From contig JAITJU010000129.1 of the NCBI GenBank assembly GCA_031278735.1, positions 1 to 23,043 on the forward strand: a stretch of 23,043 nt of DNA. The letters run 5' to 3'. Each line of letters starts with the position of its first letter. Positions within the stretch are counted from its first letter, which is position 1. The notes below the pieces were generated by a model. It was not told the DNA's origin and ran no database searches. It saw only the letters and a list, made by a program, of their open reading frames with translations. Of the stretch, positions 1-7,784 are shown piece after piece. Source of the stretch: Zoogloeaceae bacterium (GTDB taxonomy: Bacteria > Pseudomonadota > Gammaproteobacteria > Burkholderiales > Rhodocyclaceae). Made by a program: the position numbers and the translations under genes.

Positions 1-1487
1 GTGGCGGCGGGTTTCAGGTTGATTTCCTCAACGGCGGCCTTTTCATCGGGCTTGACCGGCGGCAGGTTCCCCTCTTCCCCTTCTTGTCCCTCCTTGCCAT
101 AGACGGCAAGCCAGCCGGGCTGTATCAGCACCTTGCCCTCGGTCTTGAACGGGTGCGCGTTTACCCGCGTGACGCGGGTGGTGACCAGGTATTCAGCCGC
201 CGGGAAGAAGACGGCCAGAAAACGCCTGACCACGAAGTCGTAGAGTTTTTGCTCCGGCTCGGAAAGATTCTTCGGCGCCTGTGTGGTGGGAATGATGGCG
301 AAGTGGTCGCTGATCTTGGCGTTGTTGAAGATGCGCTTGTTGGGCAAGACCCAGTTCCTTGCCAGCACTTGATGCGCGAACGGAGCGTAGCGCGCAAGCA
401 ACACTTCGTCGTACCCCTTGCCCGCGCCTTCGCCGGTGAGCATGGCAAGCGTCGCCTTGACCGTGCCCAGATAGTCTTCGGGCAGGCAGCGGGAATCGGT
501 GCGCGGATAAGTGAGCACCTTGTGTTTTTCGTAGAGCGCCTGCGCCAATCCCAGCGTGTTTTTGGCGGAAAAGCCAAAACGGGCGTTGGCTTCGCGTTGC
601 AGGCTGGTGAGATCGAAGAGCAGGGGTGAGAGGCGGGTTTCCGGCTTCGACTCCTCGCTCACTTCCCCCACGCCGCCCTGGCAGGCGGCGACGATGGCGG
701 CTGCCCTGGCCTCTTCCCAAACGCGGTCGGCGCGCGCGTGCTCGTCCTTCTTGTTGGGTTTGAAGCCTTCGTCGAACCATTTGCCGCCATATTCCCCGGC
801 CTGGACGGCGAAGCGTGCTTCCACCTCCCAGTAGGGGCGCGGCTTGAAATCGCGGATCTTTTTTTCGCGCTCGACGACGATGGCGAGCGTCGGCGTCTGC
901 ACCCGTCCCACGGTAGTGAGGTGAAAACCGCCTGTCTTGGAATTGAAGGCGGTCATGGCGCGCGTGCCGTTGATGCCCACCAGCCAGTCGGATTCGGAAC
1001 GGCAGATGGCCGCATCCGCCAAACCTTGCATCTCGCTGCCGTGGCGCAGGCGCAGAAAACCGTCGCGGATGGCCTGCGGCGTCATGGATTGCAGCCACAG
1101 GCGGCGCACCGGCTTTTGCGTCTTGCTGTGCTGGACGATGTAGCTGAAAATCAGCTCGCCCTCGCGTCCCGCGTCGCAGGCGTTGATCAGGCTATCGACA
1201 TCCTTGCGTTTGATGAGCCTGGCCAGGAGACGCAAACGCGGCTCGGATTTTTCAATGGGTTTCAGATCGAAGCGCGGCGGAATGACCGGCAGGTGAACGA
1301 ATGACCACTTGCCGCGCTTGACCTCGTATTCCTCAGGACAGGCGATTTCCAGCAAATGCCCAACTGCCGAGGATACGATGTAATTGTCATTCTCGAAATA
1401 GTCGTCGCGCTTTGGAATATCGCCCAGCGCCCTGGCAATATCCGTCGCCACCGAAGGTTTTTCCGCAATAATCAATTTTTTGCCCAT
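1..1487 (-). CDS. topB: DNA topoisomerase III (type IA), partial at the window's left edge
   Basis: Type IA topoisomerase that cuts and passes single DNA strands and resolves recombination and replication intermediates. The gene starts at ATG 1487-1485 and runs off position 1, so about 495 residues are visible and the C-terminus is missing. The N-terminus MGKKLIIAEKPSVA is the opening of the Toprim domain; the acidic signature NACDAGREGELIF follows near residues 100-115. The catalytic motif VLTYPRTDSR lies at 503-520, placing the active-site Tyr at residue 327, close to E. coli TopB Tyr328. Residue 334, usually Tyr in the family's RYLP continuation, reads Cys here. Later motifs (ISDHFAIIPT, LYDFVVRRFLAVFFP) fit the TopB body. 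It is transcribed divergently from the sulfatase-fold gene, with a candidate promoter at 1537-1565. Identification is firm; only the 3' end is unknown. Confidence 0.95.
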   Translation of the reverse strand, partial: MGKKLIIAEKPSVATDIARALGDIPKRDDYFENDNYIVSSAVGHLLEIACPEEYEVKRGKWSFVHLPVIPPRFDLKPIEKSEPRLRLLARLIKRKDVDSLINACDAGREGELIFSYIVQHSKTQKPVRRLWLQSMTPQAIRDGFLRLRHGSEMQGLADAAICRSESDWLVGINGTRAMTAFNSKTGGFHLTTVGRVQTPTLAIVVEREKKIRDFKPRPYWEVEARFAVQAGEYGGKWFDEGFKPNKKDEHARADRVWEEARAAAIVAACQGGVGEVSEESKPETRLSPLLFDLTSLQREANARFGFSAKNTLGLAQALYEKHKVLTYPRTDSRCLPEDYLGTVKATLAMLTGEGAGKGYDEVLLARYAPFAHQVLARNWVLPNKRIFNNAKISDHFAIIPTTQAPKNLSEPEQKLYDFVVRRFLAVFFPAAEYLVTTRVTRVNAHPFKTEGKVLIQPGWLAVYGKEGQEGEEGNLPPVKPDEKAAVEEINLKPAA

Positions 1488-1536
1488 GACTCCGCCCCTG
1501 CGCGGCAACCTGCCGCCCGAAGAAAAATTGTGGGGC

Positions 1537-1565
1537 ATGATAAGGGCGGAAAGCGGATGCCGCAA
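1537..1565 (-). promoter_or_regulatory. Candidate sigma-70 promoter of topB
   Basis: On the minus strand TTGCGG (1565-1560) is followed after exactly 17 bp by TATCAT (1542-1537), a 5/6 match to the -10 consensus; the -35 matches only in TTG. Transcription would start near 1530, about 45 nt before the topB ATG. Prediction by eye only. Confidence 0.35.
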
Positions 1566-1623
1566 GCAGAGCGGGATCGGCGCCCAGAAATTCGGGATCG
1601 GAAAAAGCGGTTGTGCCTTCCGC

Positions 1624-1648
1624 CAAAAAGCGCGCTGCGCGCTTTTTG
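1624..1648. terminator. Symmetric hairpin, possible bidirectional terminator between divergent promoters
   Basis: A perfect inverted repeat: CAAAAAGCGCG (1624-1634), loop CTG, CGCGCTTTTTG (1638-1648). On either strand it gives a GC-only stem of five pairs followed by five T, the form of a short intrinsic terminator. It lies between the candidate topB promoter and the candidate promoter of the sulfatase-fold gene, so it would stop antisense read-through in both directions rather than end a gene. Confidence 0.5.
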
Positions 1649-1652
1649 CCCT

Positions 1653-1681
1653 TTGCCCTGTGCCGCGCGAGAAAGTAGAAT
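1653..1681 (+). promoter_or_regulatory. Candidate sigma-70 promoter of the sulfatase-fold operon
   Basis: TTGCCC (1653-1658; 4/6), 17 bp spacer, TAGAAT (1676-1681; 5/6). The start site would be near 1688, giving a leader of about 45 nt before ATG 1732. The -35 starts five bases after the T-run of the hairpin at 1624-1648. Confidence 0.45.
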
Positions 1682-1731
1682 GGCGGCTTTTTCTGGCTGC
1701 AGCGTCATTTTCCGAAAGGCGGATACAAAAA

Positions 1732-3711
1732 ATGAAGCGTATTCCCAGTTTTTTGTGGTTTGCGTTGTTTTACCTTTCGCCCATGCTGGCGAATTTAGTG
1801 CTGACCACCGATTTTACGGATGGGCTGCTCTTTCTTCTGGAAAAGGGCTTGTTCCGTTTTTCCATGGTCATGGATATGCTGTTTTTTCTGGGCGTGACGC
1901 TCGTCTCGCTGCTCCTGTGTTTCTGGGCGCTGCGCTGGGCCGCCGTTTGCCTGTTGCGCGCCCTGCGTCTTCCGGAATCCAGATGGCTGTTCTGGGGCAT
2001 GTTGTTCGGCGGTCTGGCGATTTTTTCCCTGAATGGCTTCTTTTTCCCGCTTTCCAACTATGCCTTCATCGCGCCCGCCTATCTGGGCGCGGGCCTGCTG
2101 GCGCTGCCGATCGCCTACGCGGCTGCGTTGCTGCTCGCCCTGATGACGCTCTACAAAAGGCGGGAGTTGCCGCGTCCTCGCCTCACGCTGGCGGCGTTGC
2201 TGATTGCGGGCGCGCTTTCCCTCATCCTGTTCTGGCCGGATGCGACATCCCCGGAAACGGATGCGCCGCCTTTTGCCGCCAATATCGCGCCATCCGCAGT
2301 TTCCGACGCGCCGCCCAATATCATCATTCTGGGCGTGGATGCGCTCTCGGCCTTCATGCTGGAACGCGCCAGGGCGGACGGACTCATGCCGACACTGGAT
2401 GCCTTGCTGCAAAAAGGCGTGGTCTACACGCGCGCCTATACCCCGTTGGGACGCACTTTCCCGGCCTGGACATCCCTGCTGACGGGCGAAACGCCGCAGG
2501 AACACGGCGCGGTTTTCAATCTGCGCCAATTGGACAAGGTCAAAAAAGACCAGTTGCTCAGTCTGCAATTGCAACAGCAGGGCTACAAAACCATCTGGGC
2601 CATTGATGAAAGACGCTTCAACAACATGGATCGGAGTTTTGGGTTTGACGAGGTGATCGGCCCCAAAACAGGCGTCATGGATTTCATTGCGCAAAAAGTC
2701 ACCGACCACCCATTGTTCAACGCGCTGCTGCAAACCCGTCTGGCCAGACACCTGTTGCCTTACGCGTACCTGAATTCCACCTATGCTTTCAGCTATGACG
2801 CGCACGGGTTTGTGAATGCCGTCCTCGCGGCGAGCGCCGCGGAAAAACCGCTTTTTCTGGCGGTGCACCTGGAATCCACGCACTGGCCGTGGGAGAGTCG
2901 TCATGTTCGCGTCCGCGTGGAGGACGAAAGTACGTGGGCTTCCAATTATCTGAGCGTCCTGCCCGTGGCGGATTGGCAGATTCGGGATATATTGGCAGGG
3001 CTTGCGCGGCAGGGCGCGTTGCAAAACACGCTGGTAATCCTGATGTCGGATCACGGCGAAGGCTTGGCTCTGGTGGAAAAAAGGCTGGACATGCCCGGCA
3101 ACCCCAGCGTGACAAGCATGGGGCATGGTGCCGATTTGCTCAGTGATCATCAGAATCGTATTCTGCTGGCAACGCTGGTGTTCCGGGACGGCAAAATCGT
3201 CAACGCGCCGAAAAGCGTGTCGGAACAGGTTTCTCTGCTGGACGTCAAAGCGACGATTCTGCGTTTTCTGGAACAAGGCGAGGCGCGCATTCAGGCCGAC
3301 GAACCCTGCCTCATCGTGGAAACGGGGCAGCGTCTCAAAGCGGTGGATGGCTTGGCCAAGCCGGACAACCAGGCAATGTTGGCAGAAGCAGGCAATAGAT
3401 ACAATATCAACAAGGAGGGCTTGCAAGAGTTTTATGAGGAACTTGTGCCGATATTGCTGGAAACAAAGGATATTGGTGTGCGCTGCAAGAATCGCATCAC
3501 CTACTATTCGATGAAAAGCGGAAAATATCTTGCCTTCACGCTTGATGACAATGGTCTTCCCGACAAGCCCATTCCGGCGCCCAGGGAAGACGTGGAACGC
3601 ATCCGGCAATACGCGAACGGCTACGACGTAACCTTGCCGTCCTGGGCGAACAATCCGCCCCCGGTTACGCAAGTGCCCGATTCCGGCTATTCGTTTACCA
3701 TTCAACATTGA
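1732..3711 (+). CDS. Five-TM membrane enzyme of the sulfatase / alkaline phosphatase superfamily
   Basis: Predicted inner-membrane protein (659 aa) with a large periplasmic catalytic domain; substrate unknown. About five hydrophobic helices (residues 7-24, 47-67, 84-104, 115-140, 150-168) precede a sulfatase-type domain that opens with NIIILGVDAL (Asp203). GRTFPAWTSLLTG carries the presumed nucleophile Thr247, MSDHGEG gives Asp440 and His441, and GHGAD gives His465. This is the LtaS/EptA-like layout of membrane phosphoglycerol or phosphoethanolamine transferases, but I do not recognise the specific EptA or OpgB motifs, so a transferase or hydrolase role stays open. The frame is open back to 1480, but ATG 1732 is chosen: it follows the promoter and an AAAGGCGG ribosome site (1715-1722) and starts the first membrane helix. 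The stretch at about 3370-3560 is visibly less GC-rich than its surroundings. A PLP enzyme follows after 21 bp. Confidence 0.8.
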   Translation: MKRIPSFLWFALFYLSPMLANLVLTTDFTDGLLFLLEKGLFRFSMVMDMLFFLGVTLVSLLLCFWALRWAAVCLLRALRLPESRWLFWGMLFGGLAIFSLNGFFFPLSNYAFIAPAYLGAGLLALPIAYAAALLLALMTLYKRRELPRPRLTLAALLIAGALSLILFWPDATSPETDAPPFAANIAPSAVSDAPPNIIILGVDALSAFMLERARADGLMPTLDALLQKGVVYTRAYTPLGRTFPAWTSLLTGETPQEHGAVFNLRQLDKVKKDQLLSLQLQQQGYKTIWAIDERRFNNMDRSFGFDEVIGPKTGVMDFIAQKVTDHPLFNALLQTRLARHLLPYAYLNSTYAFSYDAHGFVNAVLAASAAEKPLFLAVHLESTHWPWESRHVRVRVEDESTWASNYLSVLPVADWQIRDILAGLARQGALQNTLVILMSDHGEGLALVEKRLDMPGNPSVTSMGHGADLLSDHQNRILLATLVFRDGKIVNAPKSVSEQVSLLDVKATILRFLEQGEARIQADEPCLIVETGQRLKAVDGLAKPDNQAMLAEAGNRYNINKEGLQEFYEELVPILLETKDIGVRCKNRITYYSMKSGKYLAFTLDDNGLPDKPIPAPREDVERIRQYANGYDVTLPSWANNPPPVTQVPDSGYSFTIQH

Positions 3712-3732
3712 CTTTCACGTATTTGCGGGCCA

Positions 3733-4926
3733 ATGATCGCGGACTTTCATCACCCTCCCGACCGGTGCGGCAGCGATTCCGCCAAGTGGGGAAAATATGC
3801 TGGACGGGATATTCTGCCCTTGTGGGTGGCGGACATGGATTTTGCCGCGCCGCCTGCCGTGCGCACGGCGCTGGAAAAGCGCGTGGCGCATGGCGTCTTT
3901 GGTTACGGCGCGCCTTGGCCTGCCCTGACCGAAAGCGTTCTTGCCTATCTGGAAAACGCCTATGACTGGCGGGTTCAGCCCGCATGGCTGGTCTGGCTGC
4001 CGGGTCTGGTGACGGGCATCAACATCGCTGTCCGCAGTGTCTGCAACGGCACCGATGATCCGGCGGGCGTGCTGACCAGCGTCCCGGCATATCCGCCCTT
4101 TCTTGCCGCGCCGAAGCATGGCGGCCAGCCTTTGCGCACGGTCGCGCTGCAGCAGACGGAGGACGGACGCTGGCGCATGGACATCGCGGCGCTGGAAGCC
4201 GCCTGCGTTCCCGGCACGAAGCTCTTGCTGCTTTGTCATCCGCACAATCCGGTTGGACGTTGCTGGAGCCGGGCGGAGCTTGAGCAGATCGCCGATTTTG
4301 CCGCCCGCCGCGATCTCGTGGTCTGTTCTGACGAAATCCATTGCGACCTGATTCTGGACGAAGATAAACGCCATTTGCCTTTTGCCCTGCTGGGCGAGGC
4401 GGCGGCGGCGCGCAGCATCACCCTGATGGCGCCGTCCAAGACCTTCAACATTCCCGGTCTGGCCTGTGCGCTGGCGATCATTCCCGACGCGCGGCTGCGC
4501 CAATGTTTTTTGCGCGTCATGCAGGGCATCGTGCCGCATGTCAATGTATTGGCGTTGGCCGCCTGTGAAGCGGCGTTTCGTGATTGCGCGCGCTGGCATC
4601 AGGATTTGCTTTGCCTGTTGCGGCAAAACCGCGACCGTCTGGAAGCCGCTGTTGCCTGCTTGCCCGGTCTTTCCATGTCGCATGTCGAGGCGACCTATCT
4701 GGCTTGGATTGATGCCCGCGCGCTGGCCTCCGTGCTGCCCCTGCCGGATGACCTGTCGCCCGCCGCCTATTTTGAAACCTGCGGACTGGGGTTTTCCGAT
4801 GGCGCGGATTTTGGCGCGCCCGGCTGGGTGCGTTTCAATTTTGGCTGCGCGCCTGAACTTCTGGAACGCGCGCTCGCCCGTCTTCGCCATGCTGTCGAAA
4901 ACCCTGTTATTCCCGCCCGTACTTGA
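3733..4926 (+). CDS. PatB/MalY-like PLP-dependent C-S lyase (putative cystathionine beta-lyase)
   Basis: Fold-type I PLP enzyme of the aminotransferase class I/II family, 397 aa, cytoplasmic. The PatB/MalY subgroup is indicated by the N-terminal pattern DRCGSDSAKWGKY, by ILPLWVADMDFAAP, by CHPHNPVGR in the middle, by SDEIHCDL, and by the PLP lysine motif APSKTFNIPGL (Lys236). Members cleave cystathionine or related beta-C-S substrates to pyruvate, ammonia and a thiol; some act as aminotransferases. The ATG at 3733 fits the usual family N-terminus. It lies 21 bp after the sulfatase-fold gene, and its last 38 bp overlap the next gene, so co-transcription is likely. The exact substrate cannot be read from the sequence, so no gene symbol is given. 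Confidence 0.85.
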   Translation: MIADFHHPPDRCGSDSAKWGKYAGRDILPLWVADMDFAAPPAVRTALEKRVAHGVFGYGAPWPALTESVLAYLENAYDWRVQPAWLVWLPGLVTGINIAVRSVCNGTDDPAGVLTSVPAYPPFLAAPKHGGQPLRTVALQQTEDGRWRMDIAALEAACVPGTKLLLLCHPHNPVGRCWSRAELEQIADFAARRDLVVCSDEIHCDLILDEDKRHLPFALLGEAAAARSITLMAPSKTFNIPGLACALAIIPDARLRQCFLRVMQGIVPHVNVLALAACEAAFRDCARWHQDLLCLLRQNRDRLEAAVACLPGLSMSHVEATYLAWIDARALASVLPLPDDLSPAAYFETCGLGFSDGADFGAPGWVRFNFGCAPELLERALARLRHAVENPVIPART

Positions 4927-5239
4927 CTATACGCCCTACCACTTCGCGTTGCTGGGGTTGTTTTTGGCGATGGGCGGCTACGTATTCGCGGCAATGATCG
5001 CCCTGCGGCAATTTTTGCGCCTGTCTTTGCGCCGGAGCGTTGCCTGGCTGGCGCTGAGCGCGGGGTTGCTGGTCTTGTTGCGGCAAAGCTGGGCAAGACT
5101 GGAATTTACCCTCGCTACGGGCGTCTATGATCTTGTGGGCGCGCTCTACGAAGTGCTGGCGGTTGGTTTTCTGGCGCTGGCGATTCTCCGTTTCGCGGCG
5201 AACGATGTGCCCGCATCGCCCAAAAGCCCGCCTCCGTAA
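4889..5239 (+). CDS. Small three-TM membrane protein of unknown function
   Basis: A 116-residue protein I do not recognise. Hydrophobic stretches at residues 17-38, 50-65 and 82-102 suggest three membrane helices, with a basic loop (RQFLRLSLRRS) after the first. The tail is proline-rich (PASPKSPPP). The start at ATG 4889 lies inside the end of the PLP-enzyme gene (38 bp overlap, different frame) and I see no clear ribosome site, so translational coupling is likely. The reading frame stays open further upstream, but that part is the shadow of the PLP enzyme. Its last 125 bp lie antisense to the 3' end of fau. The hydrophobic pattern supports a real gene; an alternative is that the frame is only partly translated. 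Confidence 0.6.
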   Translation: MLSKTLLFPPVLDYTPYHFALLGLFLAMGGYVFAAMIALRQFLRLSLRRSVAWLALSAGLLVLLRQSWARLEFTLATGVYDLVGALYEVLAVGFLALAILRFAANDVPASPKSPPP

Positions 5240-5804
5240 ACAGCCAGTCCACGGGGTAATCATGCGCCTGTGGCTGGACGCTTGCCGTCCGCCCCAATTC
5301 AAACCCAACGCCCAGGACGAGCGGCGCGCGCGGCAAGGCCGCCAGGGTGCGATCGAAAAATCCGCCGCCATAACCCAGACGATAGCCTGCCGCATCGAAT
5401 GCGTTCAGCGGAATGACGAAAACATCGGGGTGCAGCATTTTTCCGTTTCTTGGCGCGGGAATGCCGGATGCGTCGGCGGCCAGCGCTGTTTTTGGCGTCC
5501 ATGCGCGAAAAACCAGCGGCGTTTGCGGCGCGATGACCACCGGCAGGGCAATGTCCGCGCCCGCTGCGCGCCAGATTTCGATGACCGCGCGTACGTCCGG
5601 CTCGTTCTGGACAGGCCAGCAGAACGCAACGCATTTGCCGGGAGGTTGCGGAAAAACCCGCAACAGATGCGCGGCAATTTGTCGCGACCACGCCGCCACT
5701 TGTGCTGGCGCGCAGGCGCGGCGGGCGGCGAGGCGCGTTGTCCGCAACGCCTGGCGGCTGTCTGGCGACGTTTCTCCTGTCTTCCGATTTGGCGCGTCTT
5801 TCAT
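5115..5804 (-). CDS. fau: 5-formyltetrahydrofolate cyclo-ligase
   Basis: Cytoplasmic enzyme converting 5-formyl-THF and ATP to 5,10-methenyl-THF; returns the storage or inhibitory folate to the one-carbon pool. The product is 229 aa. It shows the family's basic N-terminal helix (residues 17-31), the substrate region CWPVQNEPDVR (62-72), and the hallmark AGYRLGYGGGFFDR (139-152), ending with HDYPVDWLFTEAGF (181-194), where most homologues stop. A further tail of about 35 residues, rich in Arg and Pro, lies entirely within the overlap with the small membrane gene on the other strand. The ATG at 5804 leaves 48 bp to the divergent slt start. In many proteobacteria the 6S RNA gene precedes fau; there is no room for it here. 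Confidence 0.92.
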   Translation of the reverse strand: MKDAPNRKTGETSPDSRQALRTTRLAARRACAPAQVAAWSRQIAAHLLRVFPQPPGKCVAFCWPVQNEPDVRAVIEIWRAAGADIALPVVIAPQTPLVFRAWTPKTALAADASGIPAPRNGKMLHPDVFVIPLNAFDAAGYRLGYGGGFFDRTLAALPRAPLVLGVGFELGRTASVQPQAHDYPVDWLFTEAGFWAMRAHRSPRNGESPAPENQPPALRRARPQDHRRP

Positions 5805-5852
5805 GCTATGCTGCTCTGTTCATGCGAATTTTGTATTTTTTGATTGTAGCCA

Positions 5853-7775
5853 ATGAAGCCTTTTTTGCGGTTTTTTGTTTGCGCGGCGCTTATCGCGCTG
5901 CCGCCTTTTGTCGCTTGCGCCGCGCAGGAAGAGACGGACGACAACCTGTTCCTGGCGGCGCGCGAAGCCTTTCGGATAGGCGATCGCTCCACGCTGGAGA
6001 CGCTGAACGAAACGCTTTCCGAACACGTGCTCGCGCCCTGGGTCGACTATTATCGCCTGCGTCAGGGGTTGGAAAAACGGGACGAAGCCGCTGTGCTGGC
6101 ATTTATTGAGCGTGAGCGCGGCAATTATCTGGGAGAACGTCTGCGCGCCGACTGGCTCGGCGTATTGGCAAAACGCGCCGACTGGCGCGGCCTGCTTGCG
6201 CATTACCGCAAGCTGACCGCGCCCGATCAGGATGCCCGCTGTCTGTCTGTCCTGGCGCGTGTAAAACGCAATGAAGATGCCGCCTGGCGCGAGGCGGAAG
6301 AATTGTGGACGACGCTGATCGATGCTCCGGAAGGTTGCCAGCATTTGTTCGCGCTTCTGGGTCGGGAAGTTGGCGACGACCTCTATTGGCAACGGGCGCG
6401 TCTGCTGGTCGAGCAGGGTAAAATGGAAGCAGCCCGCCGGGTGTTGCAGTTTTTGTCGGCCGCGCAACAGCCGGACAAGAAGGATTTCGGACAAATCAGC
6501 AAGCAACCCGCGCGCTGGCTGGCGCAGTTGAAGGCGGAAGACTTCAGCGGCGGACGCGCCCGGCGTGAAATCGTGGCGTTGGCCATTGCTCGTCTGGCGC
6601 GAAGCGAGCCGCTGGCCGCCCGGTCGCGTCTGGAAACCTGGCAAGCGCGTCTAGGGCCGCAGGCGAGCGCCTGGTGCTGGGGACAAATTGCCTTGTCCGG
6701 CGCGCGCCAGCATATGCCGGAGGCGCTGGGCTGGTTTTCCCGCAGCAGTCCAAAGGCGCGATCGAAGGATGTGTCCGAGTGGCATGTCCGCGCCGCCCTG
6801 CGCGTGAAAGACTGGTACGCCGTGCTTGCCGCCATTCGATCTATGCCAAAAACATTGCGGGAGCAGCCCGCATGGATTTACTGGCAGGCGCGCGCTCACA
6901 AGGAAGTGGGGCATTTTGCCATTGCCCATGAAGAGTTCCAGCGTTTGCGCGGTCAGGCGAATTTCTATGGCAACCTGACGGATGAGGAACTGGGTCTGCC
7001 CATCGGCATTCCGCCGCCTGCCGCGTTGCCGAGCGCCGCCGAGATGAGCGTTGCGCGCGCGCATCCCGGACTCTTGCGCGCGCTGGCCCTGCTGCGTCTG
7101 GATCTGCGCATCGAGGGCGTACGCGAATGGAACTGGTCTGTTCGTGACATGGAGGATCGTCAGTTGCTGGCCGCGGCGCATTTCGCCTACGAGCGCCAGG
7201 CATATGATCGCGCCATCAGCGCCGCCGAGCGTACCCGCGCGCAGCATGATTATTCGCTGCGCTTTCTTGCGCCCTTCGCCAGTCAGGTGCGGCTTGCCGC
7301 GCGCGAGCAGGCGCTGGACGACGCCTGGGTTTACGGTTTGATGCGTCAGGAAAGCCGCTTCATCGTGCAGGCAAAATCATCTGCGGGCGCTTCCGGCCTG
7401 ATGCAGTTGATGCCCGCCACCGCCAAGTGGGTGGCCAAGCAAATCGGCCTGAAAAACTACGATTACAAACAGGTGAACGATACCGAGATCAACCTGCTGC
7501 TGGGAACCGCCTACATGCGGATGGTGCTGGAACGCCTGCATCAGCATCCGGTGCTGGCTTCCGCCGCCTATAACGCCGGTCCTGGCCGCGCGCGCGCCTG
7601 GTGCGCCAACGCGCCGCTGGAAGGCGCAATCTATGTCGAAACCATCCCGTTCAACGAAACGCGCGATTATGTGAAGAAAGTCATGAGCAACGCGGTTTAC
7701 TATGCCATCCTGTTTACCGGCAAACCCGCTTCCCTGCGCGCGCGTCTGGGCGAAGTGCCGGCGCGGGACACCTGA
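5853..7775 (+). CDS. slt: Soluble lytic murein transglycosylase (Slt70-like, GH23)
   Basis: Periplasmic muramidase that cleaves the MurNAc-GlcNAc bond of peptidoglycan without water, forming 1,6-anhydro ends. 640 aa, the length of the Slt70 family. The first 25 residues are a signal peptide (MKPFLRFF, a hydrophobic core, then VACAAQ); the Cys there lacks a good lipobox, so type I cleavage is more likely than a lipoprotein. A long alpha-superhelical region fills residues 30-480. The C-terminal SLT domain has GLMRQESRF with catalytic Glu500, GASGLMQLMPATA, AAYNAGPGRA and the ETRDYVKKV segment. It is divergent from fau and ends 9 bp before the stop of the convergent gloA. Confidence 0.95.
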   Translation: MKPFLRFFVCAALIALPPFVACAAQEETDDNLFLAAREAFRIGDRSTLETLNETLSEHVLAPWVDYYRLRQGLEKRDEAAVLAFIERERGNYLGERLRADWLGVLAKRADWRGLLAHYRKLTAPDQDARCLSVLARVKRNEDAAWREAEELWTTLIDAPEGCQHLFALLGREVGDDLYWQRARLLVEQGKMEAARRVLQFLSAAQQPDKKDFGQISKQPARWLAQLKAEDFSGGRARREIVALAIARLARSEPLAARSRLETWQARLGPQASAWCWGQIALSGARQHMPEALGWFSRSSPKARSKDVSEWHVRAALRVKDWYAVLAAIRSMPKTLREQPAWIYWQARAHKEVGHFAIAHEEFQRLRGQANFYGNLTDEELGLPIGIPPPAALPSAAEMSVARAHPGLLRALALLRLDLRIEGVREWNWSVRDMEDRQLLAAAHFAYERQAYDRAISAAERTRAQHDYSLRFLAPFASQVRLAAREQALDDAWVYGLMRQESRFIVQAKSSAGASGLMQLMPATAKWVAKQIGLKNYDYKQVNDTEINLLLGTAYMRMVLERLHQHPVLASAAYNAGPGRARAWCANAPLEGAIYVETIPFNETRDYVKKVMSNAVYYAILFTGKPASLRARLGEVPARDT

Positions 7776-7784
7776 GCGGCACCG

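Noticed and set aside
1480..1731. N-terminal extension of the sulfatase-fold gene from ATG 1480
   Set aside because: The 84 added codons cover a promoter and a perfect hairpin and show no coding likeness; membrane helix 1 starts right after ATG 1732.
1795..3708. A 637-codon open frame antisense to the sulfatase-fold gene
   Set aside because: Composition is Arg/Gln/His-rich without motifs; the plus-strand frame has membrane helices and catalytic residues.
5805..5852. 6S RNA (ssrS), which often precedes fau
   Set aside because: Only 48 bp separate fau and slt, far too short for a 6S RNA of about 180 nt.
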